A stretch of DNA of 64,000 nucleotides from Betaproteobacteria bacterium (GTDB taxonomy: Bacteria > Pseudomonadota > Gammaproteobacteria > Burkholderiales > Rhodocyclaceae), in the NCBI GenBank assembly GCA_009782565.1, contig WRIU01000002.1:218470-282469 (forward strand), in the 5' to 3' direction. The stretch's first letter is position 1, and each line of letters opens with the position of its first letter. This document shows, piece by piece, positions 10,748 through 20,947 of the stretch. Position numbers and translations under genes: made by a program. The notes beneath the pieces are model-generated. The model had not been told where the DNA came from, did no database searches, and saw nothing but the letters and a program-made list of their open reading frames with translations.

Positions 10748-11359
10748 ATGAATGCGGGCTCAATCCTTTTCCTGTGGGCAACTGCGGCGGTCTTTATGCA
10801 GCAGGTTGAAGGCTGGGGCCTTGCCGCGTTGACCGTTGCGAGCCTAGCCGTGGCGCTTGGATGTACGCGTACCCAATGCGTACGGTTGCTTGCCAGGATT
10901 CGCGTTCTTTTGCTGGCAATTCTGGTGCTGTTCGCCTGGTTTACGCCTGGGGAGGCAGTCTTCATGGATTGGCCGCGCCTGGGACCCAGCCGGGAGGGCT
11001 TACTGCTTGCACTCACGCATGGCTGCCGTCTGGCGGCGCTGGTGTGCTGGGTGGCGGTTCTCCTTGGGCGCATGCCGGCAGAGCGGCTTGTGAGCGGCCT
11101 TTACGCGCTTGCCCGCCCGTGCGGGGCATTCGGCCTGCCGGCGGAACGGTTCGCCTTGCGGCTGCTTCTTGTGCTGCATTACGCCAGCGCCGCGCGGAGT
11201 GGCGAGCGGCCTTGGCAGGATTGGAAGGGTTGGCTGAATCCGCCTGCCGCCGAGACCTGTGGCGAGGCCGTGCGATTGACGCGAGAACGCTTGGGCTTCT
11301 TGGACATTGCCTTGCCAGCCGTGGCGTGTATTTTTCTGGCGTTCTGGTGGCTACGGTGA
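10748..11359 (+). CDS. Small multi-spanning membrane protein, EcfT/CbiQ-like
   Basis: A 203-aa very hydrophobic protein with about five predicted membrane segments. The middle part, PAERLVSGLYALARPCGAFGLP followed by FALRLLLVLHYASAARSG, resembles the coupling region of energy-coupling-factor transporter T components (CbiQ/EcfT), which connect ATPase subunits to a vitamin- or metal-binding S component. It is shorter than a typical EcfT (about 250 aa), and no ECF ATPase or S component is nearby, so the transporter role is tentative. I chose the ATG at 10748 over the TTG at 10709, which lies within the terminator arm. Its TGA overlaps the GTG start of truA by 3 bases, so the two are translationally linked. 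Confidence 0.6.
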   Translation: MNAGSILFLWATAAVFMQQVEGWGLAALTVASLAVALGCTRTQCVRLLARIRVLLLAILVLFAWFTPGEAVFMDWPRLGPSREGLLLALTHGCRLAALVCWVAVLLGRMPAERLVSGLYALARPCGAFGLPAERFALRLLLVLHYASAARSGERPWQDWKGWLNPPAAETCGEAVRLTRERLGFLDIALPAVACIFLAFWWLR

Positions 11360-12150
11360 GAATCGCGCTTGGCATCGAATACGCGGGTGATGCCTTTGAG
11401 GGCTGGCAAAGCCAGCCGCACGGGCATACGGTACAGGATACCGTCGAACGCGCGCTTGGGTTCATTGCCGGTGAGCCTGTCAGGCTGCATGCCGCCGGGC
11501 GTACCGATACCGGCGTGCATGCTACTGCCCAGGTCGCGCATTTCGATACCGAGGCGCGCCGTCCCATGACAGCCTGGGTTCGGGGAGCCAATACCTGGCT
11601 GCCGACGGGTGTGGCGATTCGATGGGCGGTGGAAGTCGATGAGGGCTTTCATGCCCGCTATCTTGCCCGTGAGCGCAGTTACCGCTATCTGCTTTTTGAT
11701 GCGCCGGTGCGTCCTGCGGTATTGGCCGGACGGGTGGGCTGGTTTCATCTGCCGCTCGATGTGGAAAAAATGGCGGTCGCTGCCGCGCAGTTGTGCGGCG
11801 AGCACGATTTTTCTTCCTTCCGTGCTGCGTCCTGTCAGGCCAAAACCCCCGTAAGAATCATGTCCAAGGCTCATGTGGCGCGCGAAGGAGGCATCATCGC
11901 GCTCGATTTCAGCGCCAATGGCTTTTTGCATCACATGGTTCGCAATCTCGTCGGCGCGCTGGTGGCCGTCGGCAAGGGCGAACAGCCGCCGCAATGGCTC
12001 GGCGAACTGCTGGCATGCCGAGAGCGGGCGAAGGGCGCGCCGACTTTTTCTCCAGACGGGCTTTACCTCTGCGGGGTGTCGTACCCTTCACGCTGGCCGC
12101 TGCCGGAAGATGGGTATATTATGACGAAACCTTATTTTGCGATGATATAA
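11356..12150 (+). CDS. truA: tRNA pseudouridine(38-40) synthase
   Basis: Converts uridines 38-40 in the anticodon stem-loop of many tRNAs to pseudouridine. The long track ORF begins far upstream, but family alignment places the start at the GTG at 11356 (VRIALGIEYAGDAFEGWQ), giving 264 aa, the normal size. The catalytic aspartate lies in AGRTDTGVHA; the RNA-contacting NTWLPTGVAI and FHARYLARERSYRY segments are present. It overlaps the stop of the EcfT-like gene (GTGA) and is followed with no gap by trpF. Confidence 0.95.
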   Translation: MRIALGIEYAGDAFEGWQSQPHGHTVQDTVERALGFIAGEPVRLHAAGRTDTGVHATAQVAHFDTEARRPMTAWVRGANTWLPTGVAIRWAVEVDEGFHARYLARERSYRYLLFDAPVRPAVLAGRVGWFHLPLDVEKMAVAAAQLCGEHDFSSFRAASCQAKTPVRIMSKAHVAREGGIIALDFSANGFLHHMVRNLVGALVAVGKGEQPPQWLGELLACRERAKGAPTFSPDGLYLCGVSYPSRWPLPEDGYIMTKPYFAMI

Positions 12151-12798
12151 ATGTTGCGTACCCGGATAAAAATTTGCGGCCTCACCCGGCCACAGGATGT
12201 CATCGCGGCGGTTGATGCGGGAGCCGATGCGGTCGGCTTCGTGTTCTACCCGCCCAGTCCGCGCAATGTCTCGTTCGAGCAGGCCGCCGCGCTGGCGGAT
12301 TTGTTGCCGCCTTTTGTCACGGCGGTGGGGCTGTTTGTCGACCCGGAGGCTGAATTCGTGGCCGGGGCATTGCGCCATGTACCTCTGCAATGGCTTCAGT
12401 TTCATGGCGACGAGAGCGATGCGCGATGCGCGGCCTTGTCCACGATTCCCGGTACGGGTCGCCGTTTGCCCTGGATCAAGGCGGCTCGGATGCGTCCCGG
12501 AGTTGATCTGCTAGAATTCTCTATTTCCCATCCCGGCGCCCGTGGTTTGTTGCTCGACGCTTTCGTCGAAGGGTATGGCGGTAGCGGCAAGACGTTCGAC
12601 TGGTCGTTGGTTCCCCCAGGGCTGGGGCGTCCGCTGGTGCTCTCCGGAGGACTCGACCCCGGCAACGTGGGCGAAGCCATCCATAGGTTGCGCCCTTGGG
12701 CGGTCGACGTGTCGAGTGGGGTAGAAGTGGCAAAAGGAATCAAGGACGCAGCGAAAATCGCTGCGTTCGTCACAGGAGTTCGCAACGCCGATGGCTGA
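12151..12798 (+). CDS. trpF: Phosphoribosylanthranilate isomerase
   Basis: Amadori rearrangement of N-(5-phosphoribosyl)anthranilate in tryptophan synthesis; a single-domain TIM barrel of 215 aa. The motifs [11 protein letters not shown] with the catalytic Cys, [15 protein letters not shown] and LQFHGDE are all present, as is the C-terminal phosphate-binding VDVSSGVE. Its ATG immediately follows the TAA of truA and its end overlaps trpB by 8 bases. It is separate from trpC, which is not in the window. Confidence 0.97.
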   Translation: MLRTRIKICGLTRPQDVIAAVDAGADAVGFVFYPPSPRNVSFEQAAALADLLPPFVTAVGLFVDPEAEFVAGALRHVPLQWLQFHGDESDARCAALSTIPGTGRRLPWIKAARMRPGVDLLEFSISHPGARGLLLDAFVEGYGGSGKTFDWSLVPPGLGRPLVLSGGLDPGNVGEAIHRLRPWAVDVSSGVEVAKGIKDAAKIAAFVTGVRNADG

Positions 12799-13999
12799 TG
12801 GTCAGCATTCGTTTCCCGACGCGCAGGGGCATTTTGGCCCATATGGCGGTATTTTCGTCGCCGAGACGCTCATGCCCGCGCTGGAGGAATTGCGAGCGGC
12901 CTTTGAGGCGTGCCGCGAGGATCAAACTTTCATCGCCGAGCTTGAGCACGAGCTTCGCCATTACGTTGGGCGGCCAAGCCCGATTTACCATGCCCGGCGG
13001 CTTTCCGAAAAACTGGGCGGGGCGCAGATACTTCTGAAGCGCGAAGACCTCAATCACACGGGAGCGCACAAGGTCAACAACTGCATCGGGCAGGCGCTGC
13101 TGGCCAAACGCATGGGCAAGCCCAGGGTGATTGCCGAGACCGGCGCGGGGCAGCACGGCGTGGCGACGGCTACCGTGGCAGCCCGCTACGGCTTCGAGTG
13201 CGTGGTCTATATGGGTTCCGAAGACGTGAAACGGCAGGCCGCCAACGTCTATCGCATGAAGCTCCTGGGGGCGAGCGTGGTTCCGGTGGAATCCGGCTCG
13301 AAGACGCTCAAGGATGCGCTCAACGAGGCCATGCGCGATTGGGTGACGAATGTCTCCGGCACTTTCTACATCATCGGCACGGTGGCCGGGCCGCATCCTT
13401 ATCCGATGATGGTGCGCGAATTCCAGACGGTGATCGGAAGGGAGTGCCTGACGCAGATGGTGGAGGGATTCGGACGCCAGCCGGACATGGTGATTGCCTG
13501 CGTGGGGGGCGGTTCCAACTCAATAGGCATTTTCCATCCCTATATCCCCTTTGATGATGTGCGTCTGCTGGGTGTCGAGGCAGCCGGGGAGGGGATAGAG
13601 ACGGGTCGGCACTCCGCGCCGCTGACGTCCAATGCCAGGGCAGGGGTTCTGCACGGCAACCGCACTTACGTGATGCAGGACGAAAACGGGCAGGTCATCG
13701 AGACCCATTCCATTTCCGCTGGGCTGGATTATCCGGCTGTGGGGCCGGAACATGCGTGGCTGAAAGACAGTGGCCGTGCCGAATACCTGGCCGTGACCGA
13801 TACCGAGGCGCTCGACGCGTTCCACGCGCTTTGTCGCCTTGAAGGCATCATTCCGGCGCTGGAGTCCGCGCATGCCTTGGCGCAGGCCATGAAGCTTGCG
13901 CCTGGGCTTGCCCGCGACAAACTCCTGCTGGTCTGCCTTTCCGGGCGCGGCGACAAGGATATGCACACCGTAGCCGAGCGTTCAGGCATCCAGTTCTGA
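12791..13999 (+). CDS. trpB: Tryptophan synthase beta subunit
   Basis: PLP-dependent condensation of indole with serine to tryptophan, in an alpha2-beta2 complex with TrpA. The 402-aa length is standard. The PLP lysine is in [10 protein letters not shown]; the phosphate-binding glycine loop is [10 protein letters not shown]. The start overlaps the trpF end by 8 bases, implying translational coupling; trpA follows 25 bases downstream. Confidence 0.98.
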   Translation: MADGQHSFPDAQGHFGPYGGIFVAETLMPALEELRAAFEACREDQTFIAELEHELRHYVGRPSPIYHARRLSEKLGGAQILLKREDLNHTGAHKVNNCIGQALLAKRMGKPRVIAETGAGQHGVATATVAARYGFECVVYMGSEDVKRQAANVYRMKLLGASVVPVESGSKTLKDALNEAMRDWVTNVSGTFYIIGTVAGPHPYPMMVREFQTVIGRECLTQMVEGFGRQPDMVIACVGGGSNSIGIFHPYIPFDDVRLLGVEAAGEGIETGRHSAPLTSNARAGVLHGNRTYVMQDENGQVIETHSISAGLDYPAVGPEHAWLKDSGRAEYLAVTDTEALDAFHALCRLEGIIPALESAHALAQAMKLAPGLARDKLLLVCLSGRGDKDMHTVAERSGIQF

Positions 14000-14024
14000 A
14001 CTTCTCGCGCCCACACAGGTTTTT

Positions 14025-14840
14025 ATGTCCAGAATTCAAATCACTTTCCAACGTTTGCAGGCCGAAGGCCGTAAGGCGCTGATCCCTTTCATCACTGCGG
14101 GCGACCCGGATGATGAGTTGACCTTGCCGCTGATGCGCTCGCTGATCAAGGCCGGGGCCGACATTATCGAACTCGGTGTGCCGTTTTCCGACCCGATGGC
14201 CGACGGCCCCGTCATCCAGCGGGCCTCGGAACGGGCATTGGCCAAGGGCATGAGCCTCGCCCGTGTGCTCGGCATCGTTCGCGCTTTCCGCGCGGAAGAT
14301 ACGGCTACTCCGGTCGTGCTGATGGGTTATGCCAATCCCATCGAGGCGATGGGTTTTGGCGCGTTTGCCGAGGCGGCCAGACAGGCGGGCGTCGATGGTG
14401 TGCTGGTGGTCGATTACCCGCCCGAGGAATGCGCGGAATTTACCGCAAGTGTGCGCGCCGCCGGGATCGACCAGATTTTCCTGCTTGCGCCGACTTCTTC
14501 CGAACAGCGTTTCCGCGAAGTCGCGCAAGCGGGCAGCGGCTATCTCTATTACGTCTCCCTCAAGGGCGTGACGGGTGCGGCAAGCCTCGATTTCGACGAA
14601 ATCGCCAGCCGCATCCCGCGCATCCGTGCCGTGGCGGGGATGCCGGTGGGGGTGGGTTTCGGCATCCGTGACGCCGAAACCGCGAAAAGGATAGGCATGC
14701 TGGCCGACGCGGTGGTGATCGGCAGCCGCATCGTCCAGGAAATCGAGGCAAGCCCGCGTGAGCGGGTTTGTGCCAATGTTGAAACGTTCGTGCGCGGAAT
14801 TCGTGTCGCGCTCGATGAACTTGCCGGAGCATATTCATGA
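14025..14840 (+). CDS. trpA: Tryptophan synthase alpha subunit
   Basis: Cleaves indole-3-glycerol phosphate to indole, which is channelled to TrpB. A 271-aa TIM barrel. The catalytic Glu is in [16 protein letters not shown], and the phosphate-binding [12 protein letters not shown] is present. The last 4 bases overlap the accD start (ATGA). A trpBA-accD-folC arrangement is characteristic of beta- and gammaproteobacteria. Confidence 0.98.
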   Translation: MSRIQITFQRLQAEGRKALIPFITAGDPDDELTLPLMRSLIKAGADIIELGVPFSDPMADGPVIQRASERALAKGMSLARVLGIVRAFRAEDTATPVVLMGYANPIEAMGFGAFAEAARQAGVDGVLVVDYPPEECAEFTASVRAAGIDQIFLLAPTSSEQRFREVAQAGSGYLYYVSLKGVTGAASLDFDEIASRIPRIRAVAGMPVGVGFGIRDAETAKRIGMLADAVVIGSRIVQEIEASPRERVCANVETFVRGIRVALDELAGAYS

Positions 14841-15709
14841 GTTGGCTGCAAAAACTGCTCCCTCCCCGGATTAAGCGCGATGAAGGCGCGGTACGCAACA
14901 AGTCGATTCCGGAAGGGCTGTGGATCAAATGTCCGGCCTGCGAGGCAGTGCTCTATCACTCCGACCTCGAAAGCAACCTGCATGTTTGCCCCAAGTGCGG
15001 GCATCACTTGCGTATCAGTGCGCGCGAGCGGTTCGATCTGCTGCTCGATGCTGAAGACCGCCTCGAAATCGGTAGTGAAATAACTCCCGTCGATTCGCTC
15101 AAGTTCAAGGATTCGCGCAAGTATACGGAACGCCTGTCGGCGGCGGCAAAAGGGACGGACGAGACTGAGGCGATGCTGGTCATGCAAGGCACAGTGCTTG
15201 GTGTGCCGCTGGTCGTGGCCTGTTTTGAATTCGATTTTCTCGGTGGCTCAATGGGCTCGGTGGTCGGGGAGCGTTTCGTGCGGGGCGTCCGCGTAGCGCT
15301 CGATCAGCGCTTGCCTTTCATCTGCATCACGGCTTCCGGCGGGGCGAGAATGCAGGAAGGTCTATTTTCGCTGATGCAGATGGCCAAGACGACGGCGGCC
15401 ATCACCCAACTCGCCCAGCGCGGGCTGCCGTTCATCACCTTGCTGACCGATCCGACGATGGGTGGGGTGTCGGCGAGTTTTGCCTTCATGGGCGATGTGG
15501 TGATTGCCGAACCCGGCGCACTGATTGGTTTCGCTGGCCCACGGGTGATCGAACAGACTGTGCGCGAAAAGCTGCCGGAAGGTTTTCAGCGTTCCGAGTT
15601 CCTGCTTGAAAAAGGCGCGATCGACATGATCGTCGACCGTCGGCAGTTGCGCGAGTGTTTGGCCGAACTTCTCAATCTTCTCAATCGGCAACCGGCTGTC
15701 CATGCCTGA
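14837..15709 (+). CDS. accD: Acetyl-CoA carboxylase carboxyltransferase subunit beta
   Basis: Together with AccA transfers the carboxyl group from carboxybiotin to acetyl-CoA, making malonyl-CoA for fatty acid synthesis. 290 aa. The N-terminal C4 zinc ribbon is intact (Cys 32, 35, 51 and 54; KCPACE and VCPKCG). Crotonase-fold elements [15 protein letters not shown] and [10 protein letters not shown] follow. It overlaps trpA by 4 bases and folC by 8. Confidence 0.97.
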   Translation: MSWLQKLLPPRIKRDEGAVRNKSIPEGLWIKCPACEAVLYHSDLESNLHVCPKCGHHLRISARERFDLLLDAEDRLEIGSEITPVDSLKFKDSRKYTERLSAAAKGTDETEAMLVMQGTVLGVPLVVACFEFDFLGGSMGSVVGERFVRGVRVALDQRLPFICITASGGARMQEGLFSLMQMAKTTAAITQLAQRGLPFITLLTDPTMGGVSASFAFMGDVVIAEPGALIGFAGPRVIEQTVREKLPEGFQRSEFLLEKGAIDMIVDRRQLRECLAELLNLLNRQPAVHA

Positions 15710-17030
15710 TTCGTGCGGTGACGGGGAAGGCCCGGCGACGCTGTCCGGCTGGCTCGAATTGCTTGAGGCGCGGCATGGCGCGTCCATTTGCCTCGGCCTG
15801 GAACGTGTCTCGGAAGTGCTTGCCGTGCTGGGTTCCAGTTCCAGCGCGCTCGTGATTGCCGTAGGCGGCACAAACGGCAAAGGCTCGATCTGCGCCATGC
15901 TCGAAGCCATTCTGTGTGCCGAAGGCTATCGCGTTGGGCGCTATACCTCGCCCCATCTGCTGCGCTACAACGAGCGGGTGCACATCGAAGGCGTCGAGGT
16001 CGGCGACGAAGTGCTGGCGGCTGCTTTTGCCGATGTTGAAACGGCGCGCGGCAATGTGCCGCTGACCTATTTTGAGCATGGTACGCTGGCGGCTTGGCAG
16101 GTGTTCTGCGCGGCGCGGCTCGATGTCATCATCCTCGAAGTTGGCTTGGGTGGACGGCTCGATGCGGTCAACGCTGTTGATGCCGATTGCGCCATCGTCT
16201 CCGGGGTAGCGATGGATCACATGGATTATCTCGGCGATACGCGCGAGGCCATCGGTTTTGAGAAAGCAGGCATTTTCCGTGCTGGATGCCCGGCAATCTG
16301 CGGCGACCCGGAGCCGCCGCAAAGCCTTATCGAACACGCGCGGGCGATTGGCGCGGAGCTTTGGGTTTGCGGGCGCGATTTCGGTTTCAAGGGCGGGCAT
16401 CAGCAATGGAGCTACTGGCGTAACGAAATGCCGTGCTCCGCGCGCCGCGAAGCCCGGATCAATCGCGGCGGGCTGGCCTACCCGGCCCTGCGCGGCGCAA
16501 ACCAGCTTTTCAACGCGGCTTCGGTGATGGCCGCGCTTGATGCCTTGCGCTCACGCATCCCGGTATCCATGCAGGCGATTCGGCAGGGTTTGATGCGGGT
16601 CGAACTGCCGGGGCGTTTCCAGGTGTTGCCGGGGCAACCCCTGGTGGTGCTCGACGTGGCTCATAATCCGCAGGCGGTGGAAGTTCTGGCTGAAAATCTC
16701 GATGGGCTTGGATTTGCCCCCGAAACCTGGGCGGTATTCGGCATGCTTGCCGACAAGGACGTGGAGGGCGTCGCGGAGCGCATGAGCGCGCGTGTCGACC
16801 ATTGGTTGCCCTGTAGCCTGTCCGGCCACAGGGGGCTGGATTCCGAGACGTTGACGGGGCGCTTGCGTGCAGCAGGGGTGGAGAGGCGCAAAATTGCGGA
16901 AGGCTTTGCGACGCCTGCCGAAGCATTCGCGCAAGCGCGGGAACACGCAGCCGCAAATGATAGAATCGTGGTGTTCGGTTCCTTCCTGACCGTGGCGGAT
17001 GTACTGGCGGCAATTCAAGATCGCCGCTGA
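15702..17030 (+). CDS. folC: Bifunctional dihydrofolate/folylpolyglutamate synthase
   Basis: ATP-dependent addition of glutamate to dihydropteroate and to folates. 442 aa, the usual length. The Mur-ligase-type P-loop is [13 protein letters not shown], followed by the folate-site [13 protein letters not shown] and the catalytic segment [16 protein letters not shown]-terminal glutamate-binding domain begins near residue 300 ([12 protein letters not shown]). It overlaps accD, and the next gene begins 28 bases after its stop. Confidence 0.97.
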   Translation: MPDSCGDGEGPATLSGWLELLEARHGASICLGLERVSEVLAVLGSSSSALVIAVGGTNGKGSICAMLEAILCAEGYRVGRYTSPHLLRYNERVHIEGVEVGDEVLAAAFADVETARGNVPLTYFEHGTLAAWQVFCAARLDVIILEVGLGGRLDAVNAVDADCAIVSGVAMDHMDYLGDTREAIGFEKAGIFRAGCPAICGDPEPPQSLIEHARAIGAELWVCGRDFGFKGGHQQWSYWRNEMPCSARREARINRGGLAYPALRGANQLFNAASVMAALDALRSRIPVSMQAIRQGLMRVELPGRFQVLPGQPLVVLDVAHNPQAVEVLAENLDGLGFAPETWAVFGMLADKDVEGVAERMSARVDHWLPCSLSGHRGLDSETLTGRLRAAGVERRKIAEGFATPAEAFAQAREHAAANDRIVVFGSFLTVADVLAAIQDRR

Positions 17031-17058
17031 CGCGCGATGTACCAATAAGGGGTTCAAG

Positions 17059-17781
17059 GTGAGTGATTTTCCGGCAAGCGACGCAGACGACCTCGAAATC
17101 AAGAAACGGGCGCGCCGCCGCCTCGTAGGGGCGACAGTTCTGGCGCTGCTGGCGGTGGTTGTGTTGCCGCTGGCGATCAGGGACGGCGAAGCGCCGCGCA
17201 CTGTGCCTGACATGCAGGTTTCCATTCCTGAGCGGGATGAGCTTGAATTGCCTCCGCCCGTGCCTGAGGACGATTTTGAATCCGCCAGGGTCGTCATTGA
17301 ACCGGATGCCGTTTCGGGCGAGCCCGGATTCCCCGTCGAAATGCCTCCCTCCTTGCCAGAGCCGCCTTCTCCGCCATCGGCGTCCCTGCCGCCGGAGCAG
17401 CGCGCTCCTACTCCGCCCGTCCAATCATCCGGAGAACATCGGCCTCCGCCATCCCGTCCGGGCACCATCGAAAAGGAAACCGAGGCTGCGCGGGCGCTTG
17501 CCTTGCTCAATGACTCTTCTCCCGCAAAGGAAACTGAAACAGGCGGAAAAGCGGGCAAGAAGGTACAGGGGCAGGTCTTCGTCCAGGTTGCTTCCTTCGG
17601 TAAAGCGGACAGAGCCGCCAAGCAGGTGCAAGAACTGAAAAAGCAGGGCTTTGCCGCGTACGCTGAAAAGGCAGGTAAGGTGACGCGGGTTCGTATCGGC
17701 CCGTTGCCCCGGAGCGAAGGGGAACAGGCCGTGGCGCGCCTGAAGGCTCAGGGTCATAACGCGATGTTGTCATTGCGCTGA
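17059..17781 (+). CDS. dedD: SPOR-domain cell-division protein, DedD-like
   Basis: Bitopic inner-membrane protein expected at the septum, where SPOR domains bind denuded peptidoglycan. I chose the GTG at 17059 because a TAAGGGG ribosome site precedes it; the track start at 16999 lies inside folC. 240 aa: short cytoplasmic basic region (KKRARRRL), one membrane helix (about residues 21-39), long Pro/Glu-rich periplasmic linker, and a C-terminal SPOR domain (FVQVASFGKADRAAKQVQEL through VRIGPLPRSEGEQ). The folC-dedD-cvpA-purF order is conserved and supports the name. Confidence 0.88.
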   Translation: MSDFPASDADDLEIKKRARRRLVGATVLALLAVVVLPLAIRDGEAPRTVPDMQVSIPERDELELPPPVPEDDFESARVVIEPDAVSGEPGFPVEMPPSLPEPPSPPSASLPPEQRAPTPPVQSSGEHRPPPSRPGTIEKETEAARALALLNDSSPAKETETGGKAGKKVQGQVFVQVASFGKADRAAKQVQELKKQGFAAYAEKAGKVTRVRIGPLPRSEGEQAVARLKAQGHNAMLSLR

Positions 17782-17811
17782 ACATTGGACATTTAACGCC
17801 GAGTTTCAGCG

Positions 17812-18306
17812 ATGACAGTTTTCGATTACGCGTTCCTGTCTATTCTCGGACTGTCGGCCACGCTGGGATTATGGCGGGGGCTGACAAGCGAGGTTCTAGG
17901 GCTGGCAGGTTTGGTTCTGGCCTTGGTTACGGCAACCCATTATGCCGATGTTGCGGCGCACCAGTTTGAAAACATGATCGACGACCCGCGTGCTCGCGTG
18001 GCTGCGGCATTCGCGCTGATTCTTTTCGCCGTATTGTTGGTGGTGTCGCTGGCAAAACTTTTTTTGCGGCGTCTGCTGTGCACAGTAGGATTGGGCGCGA
18101 CAGACAGGTTTTTTGGAGCTGTGTTCGGCATTGTCCGGGGCCTGATGATCGTTTTGATCGTGGTCTGGGTTGGCGGCCTGATCGGCATGTCGCGTGAACC
18201 GTGGTGGGAGCGGGCACTGTTCGCGCCGCTGCTGGAAAAAGCGGTGAGCAGGATCGAACCGTGGCTGCCGGACATTGATTCGGCAGTCGATGACATTCTC
18301 AAATAG
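17812..18306 (+). CDS. cvpA: CvpA family inner membrane protein
   Basis: A 164-aa protein with four hydrophobic helices and the family's N-terminal [20 protein letters not shown]. CvpA was named for colicin V production; its general role appears to be envelope homeostasis and bile or stress tolerance. It sits 30 bases after dedD and 11 bases before purF, the standard cluster. Confidence 0.93.
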   Translation: MTVFDYAFLSILGLSATLGLWRGLTSEVLGLAGLVLALVTATHYADVAAHQFENMIDDPRARVAAAFALILFAVLLVVSLAKLFLRRLLCTVGLGATDRFFGAVFGIVRGLMIVLIVVWVGGLIGMSREPWWERALFAPLLEKAVSRIEPWLPDIDSAVDDILK

Positions 18307-18317
18307 GGTGGTATTTC

Positions 18318-19856
18318 ATGTGCGGGATTCTCGGAGTCGTAGCGGCCTCTCCAGTCAACCAGTTGCTCTATGATGGGTTGCTGGTATTGCAACATCGCGG
18401 GCAGGACGCGGCGGGTATCGCCACTGCGGAGGGTAACCGTTTTTTCATGCACAAGGCATCCGGCTTGGTGCGTGATGTCTTTCGCACCCGCAACATGCGT
18501 AACCTCGTTGGTAACTGGGGAATTGGGCATGTGCGTTACCCCACGGCGGGTTCGGCGTTCAATGTTGCCGAGGCGCAGCCTTTCTACGTCAATTCGCCTT
18601 TCGGGCTGCTTCTGGCGCATAACGGGAACCTGACCAATTCGGAGGCGCTCAAGCGCGAGATATTTCTCTCTGACCGCCGCCACATCAACACCAATTCCGA
18701 TTCCGAAGTGCTGCTCAACGTGCTGGCGCATGAGATGGAAGACGCGGCAGGTGGCCCCAGGCTCGATGAGGCGGCGATATTCCGCGCCGTAGTGGGCGTG
18801 TACCGGCGTTGCCGGGGCGCTTACGCGGCTGTGGCGATGATTGCAGGTTATGGGTTGCTGGCTTTTCGTGACCCGTATGGCATTCGCCCCTTGGTGATCG
18901 GCAAGAAAGAATTGCCGGACGGCACGGTCGAATGGTTGGTCGCTTCCGAATCCGTCGCGCTCGATACCTTAGGGTTCAGGCTCTTGCGTGACCTTGCGCC
19001 GGGCGAGGCAGTGCTGATCGACACGGAAGGTAATTTCCGCAGCCGCGTGTGCGCGGCAAGAACCGTAGACGCGCCGTGCATGTTCGAATACGTCTATCTC
19101 GCGAGACCCGATTCCATCATGGATGGCGTATCGGTGTATGAAGCGCGCCTCAAGATGGGGGAATTCCTTGCCGAGAAAATGAAGCGCACCATGCCGCATG
19201 CGGGCATTGATGTCGTGATTCCAATTCCTGATTCAAGCCGCCCTTCGGCGCAGGAAATGGCGTTGCGGCTGGGGCTGCCGTATCGCGAAGGCTTCGTCAA
19301 AAACCGCTACATTGGCCGGACTTTCATCATGCCAGGACAGTCCTTGCGAAAGAAATCCGTGCGCCAGAAGCTCAACACCATTCATCAGGAATTCAAAGGC
19401 AAGAGCGTACTGCTGGTCGACGATTCCATCGTGCGCGGTACGACCAGCAAGGAAATCATCAATATGGCACGCGAGGCGGGTGCGGCCAGGGTGTACATAG
19501 CTTCCGCCGCGCCGCCGGTGCGTCACGCGAATGTTTACGGCATCGACATGCCGACGCGCATTGAGCTCATTGCGAATGACCGTACCGAAGACGAGATTCG
19601 CCGTGAGATAGGTGCGGACGGCCTGCTTTACCAGGATCTCGATGATCTCAAGGCATCCGTGCGTGCGATCAACCCTGTGATTCAGTTTTTCGAGACTTCC
19701 TGTTTCGATGGCGACTACATCACTGGCGACATTACTCCCGAGTATCTTTCCGGGGTCGAAAACCAGGACAGCAGCCAGGATTTCGGTATGGCGACCGATA
19801 TTTTTGGTGACGGTGGCCAACTCGGCCTCAATCTGATCGACCAGGAAGACCGCTAA
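18318..19856 (+). CDS. purF: Amidophosphoribosyltransferase
   Basis: First committed step of purine synthesis: PRPP plus glutamine to 5-phosphoribosylamine. 512 aa. The N-terminal nucleophile Cys directly follows the initiator Met (MCGILGVV), so there is no propeptide (the Gram-negative form). The glutaminase domain shows [11 protein letters not shown] and HVRYPTAGS; the PRPP-binding loop is [14 protein letters not shown]. In many betaproteobacteria metZ follows; here a 0.5 kb gap follows instead. Confidence 0.98.
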   Translation: MCGILGVVAASPVNQLLYDGLLVLQHRGQDAAGIATAEGNRFFMHKASGLVRDVFRTRNMRNLVGNWGIGHVRYPTAGSAFNVAEAQPFYVNSPFGLLLAHNGNLTNSEALKREIFLSDRRHINTNSDSEVLLNVLAHEMEDAAGGPRLDEAAIFRAVVGVYRRCRGAYAAVAMIAGYGLLAFRDPYGIRPLVIGKKELPDGTVEWLVASESVALDTLGFRLLRDLAPGEAVLIDTEGNFRSRVCAARTVDAPCMFEYVYLARPDSIMDGVSVYEARLKMGEFLAEKMKRTMPHAGIDVVIPIPDSSRPSAQEMALRLGLPYREGFVKNRYIGRTFIMPGQSLRKKSVRQKLNTIHQEFKGKSVLLVDDSIVRGTTSKEIINMAREAGAARVYIASAAPPVRHANVYGIDMPTRIELIANDRTEDEIRREIGADGLLYQDLDDLKASVRAINPVIQFFETSCFDGDYITGDITPEYLSGVENQDSSQDFGMATDIFGDGGQLGLNLIDQEDR

Positions 19857-20365
19857 GATTTGCCCGGTTTTTTGCCGGGAAAGAGGCGGCGAGCACAGCC
19901 GCAAAAAATATTCTGTGAAAATATTCACAGATACATAATTGTTGGAGTAAACTTCTCGCCTGTTTCATATCGCTGGAACAGAGGGGAATGATGTGCTGAA
20001 CGGGCTTTTTGAGTCCGCATACAAGGCGCTTGTGGTCTGTCCCGCGCCGGAAAGCCGGTTGTTTCCCCTTTTGCATATTTTGCGGATAGCATAAGGATGA
20101 CTTTCCCATGTTGACCTTTGACGAGCGCCCGCATTTGCCGTTTTCCTGCGTCTCCGACGAAACGCAGGCCATCGTTCGGACTTACAGCGCCATTTGTACC
20201 CCCGGGTTTTTTGTTGGTTTCAACACTTTGCTGGTGAAACCACAACTCCGGAACGGTTTAGATGCTTTGCAAAGTAGCCCGGCTTCGCCAGAAATCCGGT
20301 ACAGCCTTTCGCCCTGATGGGTTTGACGCAAAGCAGGAATAATCGAGAGAGGGGGATATTGAATT
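19857..20365 (+). other. 509-base intergenic region, mostly unassigned
   Basis: No convincing gene lies between purF and the orphan membrane protein. The region contains a CRP-type palindrome (listed separately), a GC hairpin without a T-tract just after purF (CCCGG...CCGGG), an imperfect dyad GGTTTCA...TGAAACC near 20216-20240, and a 69-codon ORF (20108-20317) with no recognisable domain. I found no riboswitch I could name. Loss of a metZ-like gene is one explanation for the gap. Confidence 0.4.
19913..19930. promoter_or_regulatory. CRP/Vfr-type palindromic operator
   Basis: CTGTGAAAATATTCACAG has perfect 7-bp arms (CTGTGAA/TTCACAG). Its core TGTGA-N6-TCACA is identical to the CRP-family consensus half-sites with the correct 6-bp spacing. 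It is 57 bases after the purF stop and about 435 bases before the next recognised gene. The target promoter is not obvious; a CATAAT box follows directly. Confidence 0.5.
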
Positions 20366-20677
20366 ATGAAAATGGCGTATAAAGTATATTACCGCAGGTT
20401 GATCGCTGGTTCCCTGTTTATCCTGGGTCTATTTTTCCTGTGGTCCCTTGTCCAAGCGTCTGATCTGGCAGGTGCAGTCACAGCGGTTCTTTTGACGATT
20501 ACCCTTGGTATCTGGCTTGGAGCATCCATGCCGGGAATCTTATTGTGCGTCATGACTTCGTCCTGCCTGATGGGGTACGGGCTGTTTGTGCGTAAAAGAT
20601 ATGCCCTCATGCTTTTCTGGAGTGGCTTTGCCCTGTTCTTCCTGGCAGGGATGATGGGGCTGGGGACTCGCTACTGA
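20366..20677 (+). CDS. Hypothetical small inner-membrane protein
   Basis: A 103-aa ORF with three to four hydrophobic helices (GSLFILGLFFLWSLVQ, a central AGAVTAVLLTITLGIWLGA / GILLCVMTSSCLMGYGLFV region, and LMLFWSGFALFFLAGMMGL), a basic N-terminus, and no motif I recognise. A purine-rich GAGAGGGGGAT ribosome site about 10 bases upstream supports translation. It is flanked by long non-coding stretches and may be a single-gene unit. A GC hairpin with CCATCCC/GGGATGG arms follows at about 20688-20724, without a T-tract. Confidence 0.5.
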   Translation: MKMAYKVYYRRLIAGSLFILGLFFLWSLVQASDLAGAVTAVLLTITLGIWLGASMPGILLCVMTSSCLMGYGLFVRKRYALMLFWSGFALFFLAGMMGLGTRY

Positions 20678-20947
20678 CCGCATATCCATCCCTCTTCCGC
20701 TTGCAATAGAAGGGGGCGGGATGGTCAATGTACGATTTTTCCGTTCACAGCCTGCCCTCCCATGTGGCGCATCCGCCTGATGAATGTCTACCATTCCTGA
20801 TTCATCTGTGCCCTTGTGACACAATATATAGCTGCCTGGATGTTTGGTGGCTGCCGGTTTTTCGCGCCTGCCTGCTTGTCGGGAGGAAAGAGGGCGCGTT
20901 CAGGCTGATTTTCCAGACTGTTTTGATTGTTTTTATCAGGAGTGAGC

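Noticed and set aside
19864-19886. GC hairpin just after purF considered as its terminator
   Set aside because: Only a 5-bp stem (CCCGG/CCGGG) with the T-run in the loop rather than after the stem.
20108-20317. 69-codon forward ORF in the gap after purF
   Set aside because: No domain, no convincing ribosome site, and mixed composition; possible but not supportable from sequence alone.
20837-20852. GG-N10-GC pattern upstream of glnA, considered as a sigma-54 promoter
   Set aside because: TGGATGTTTGGTGGCT keeps only the GG/GC doublets and 8 of 12 consensus positions; no NtrC dyad was seen upstream, so I do not call it.
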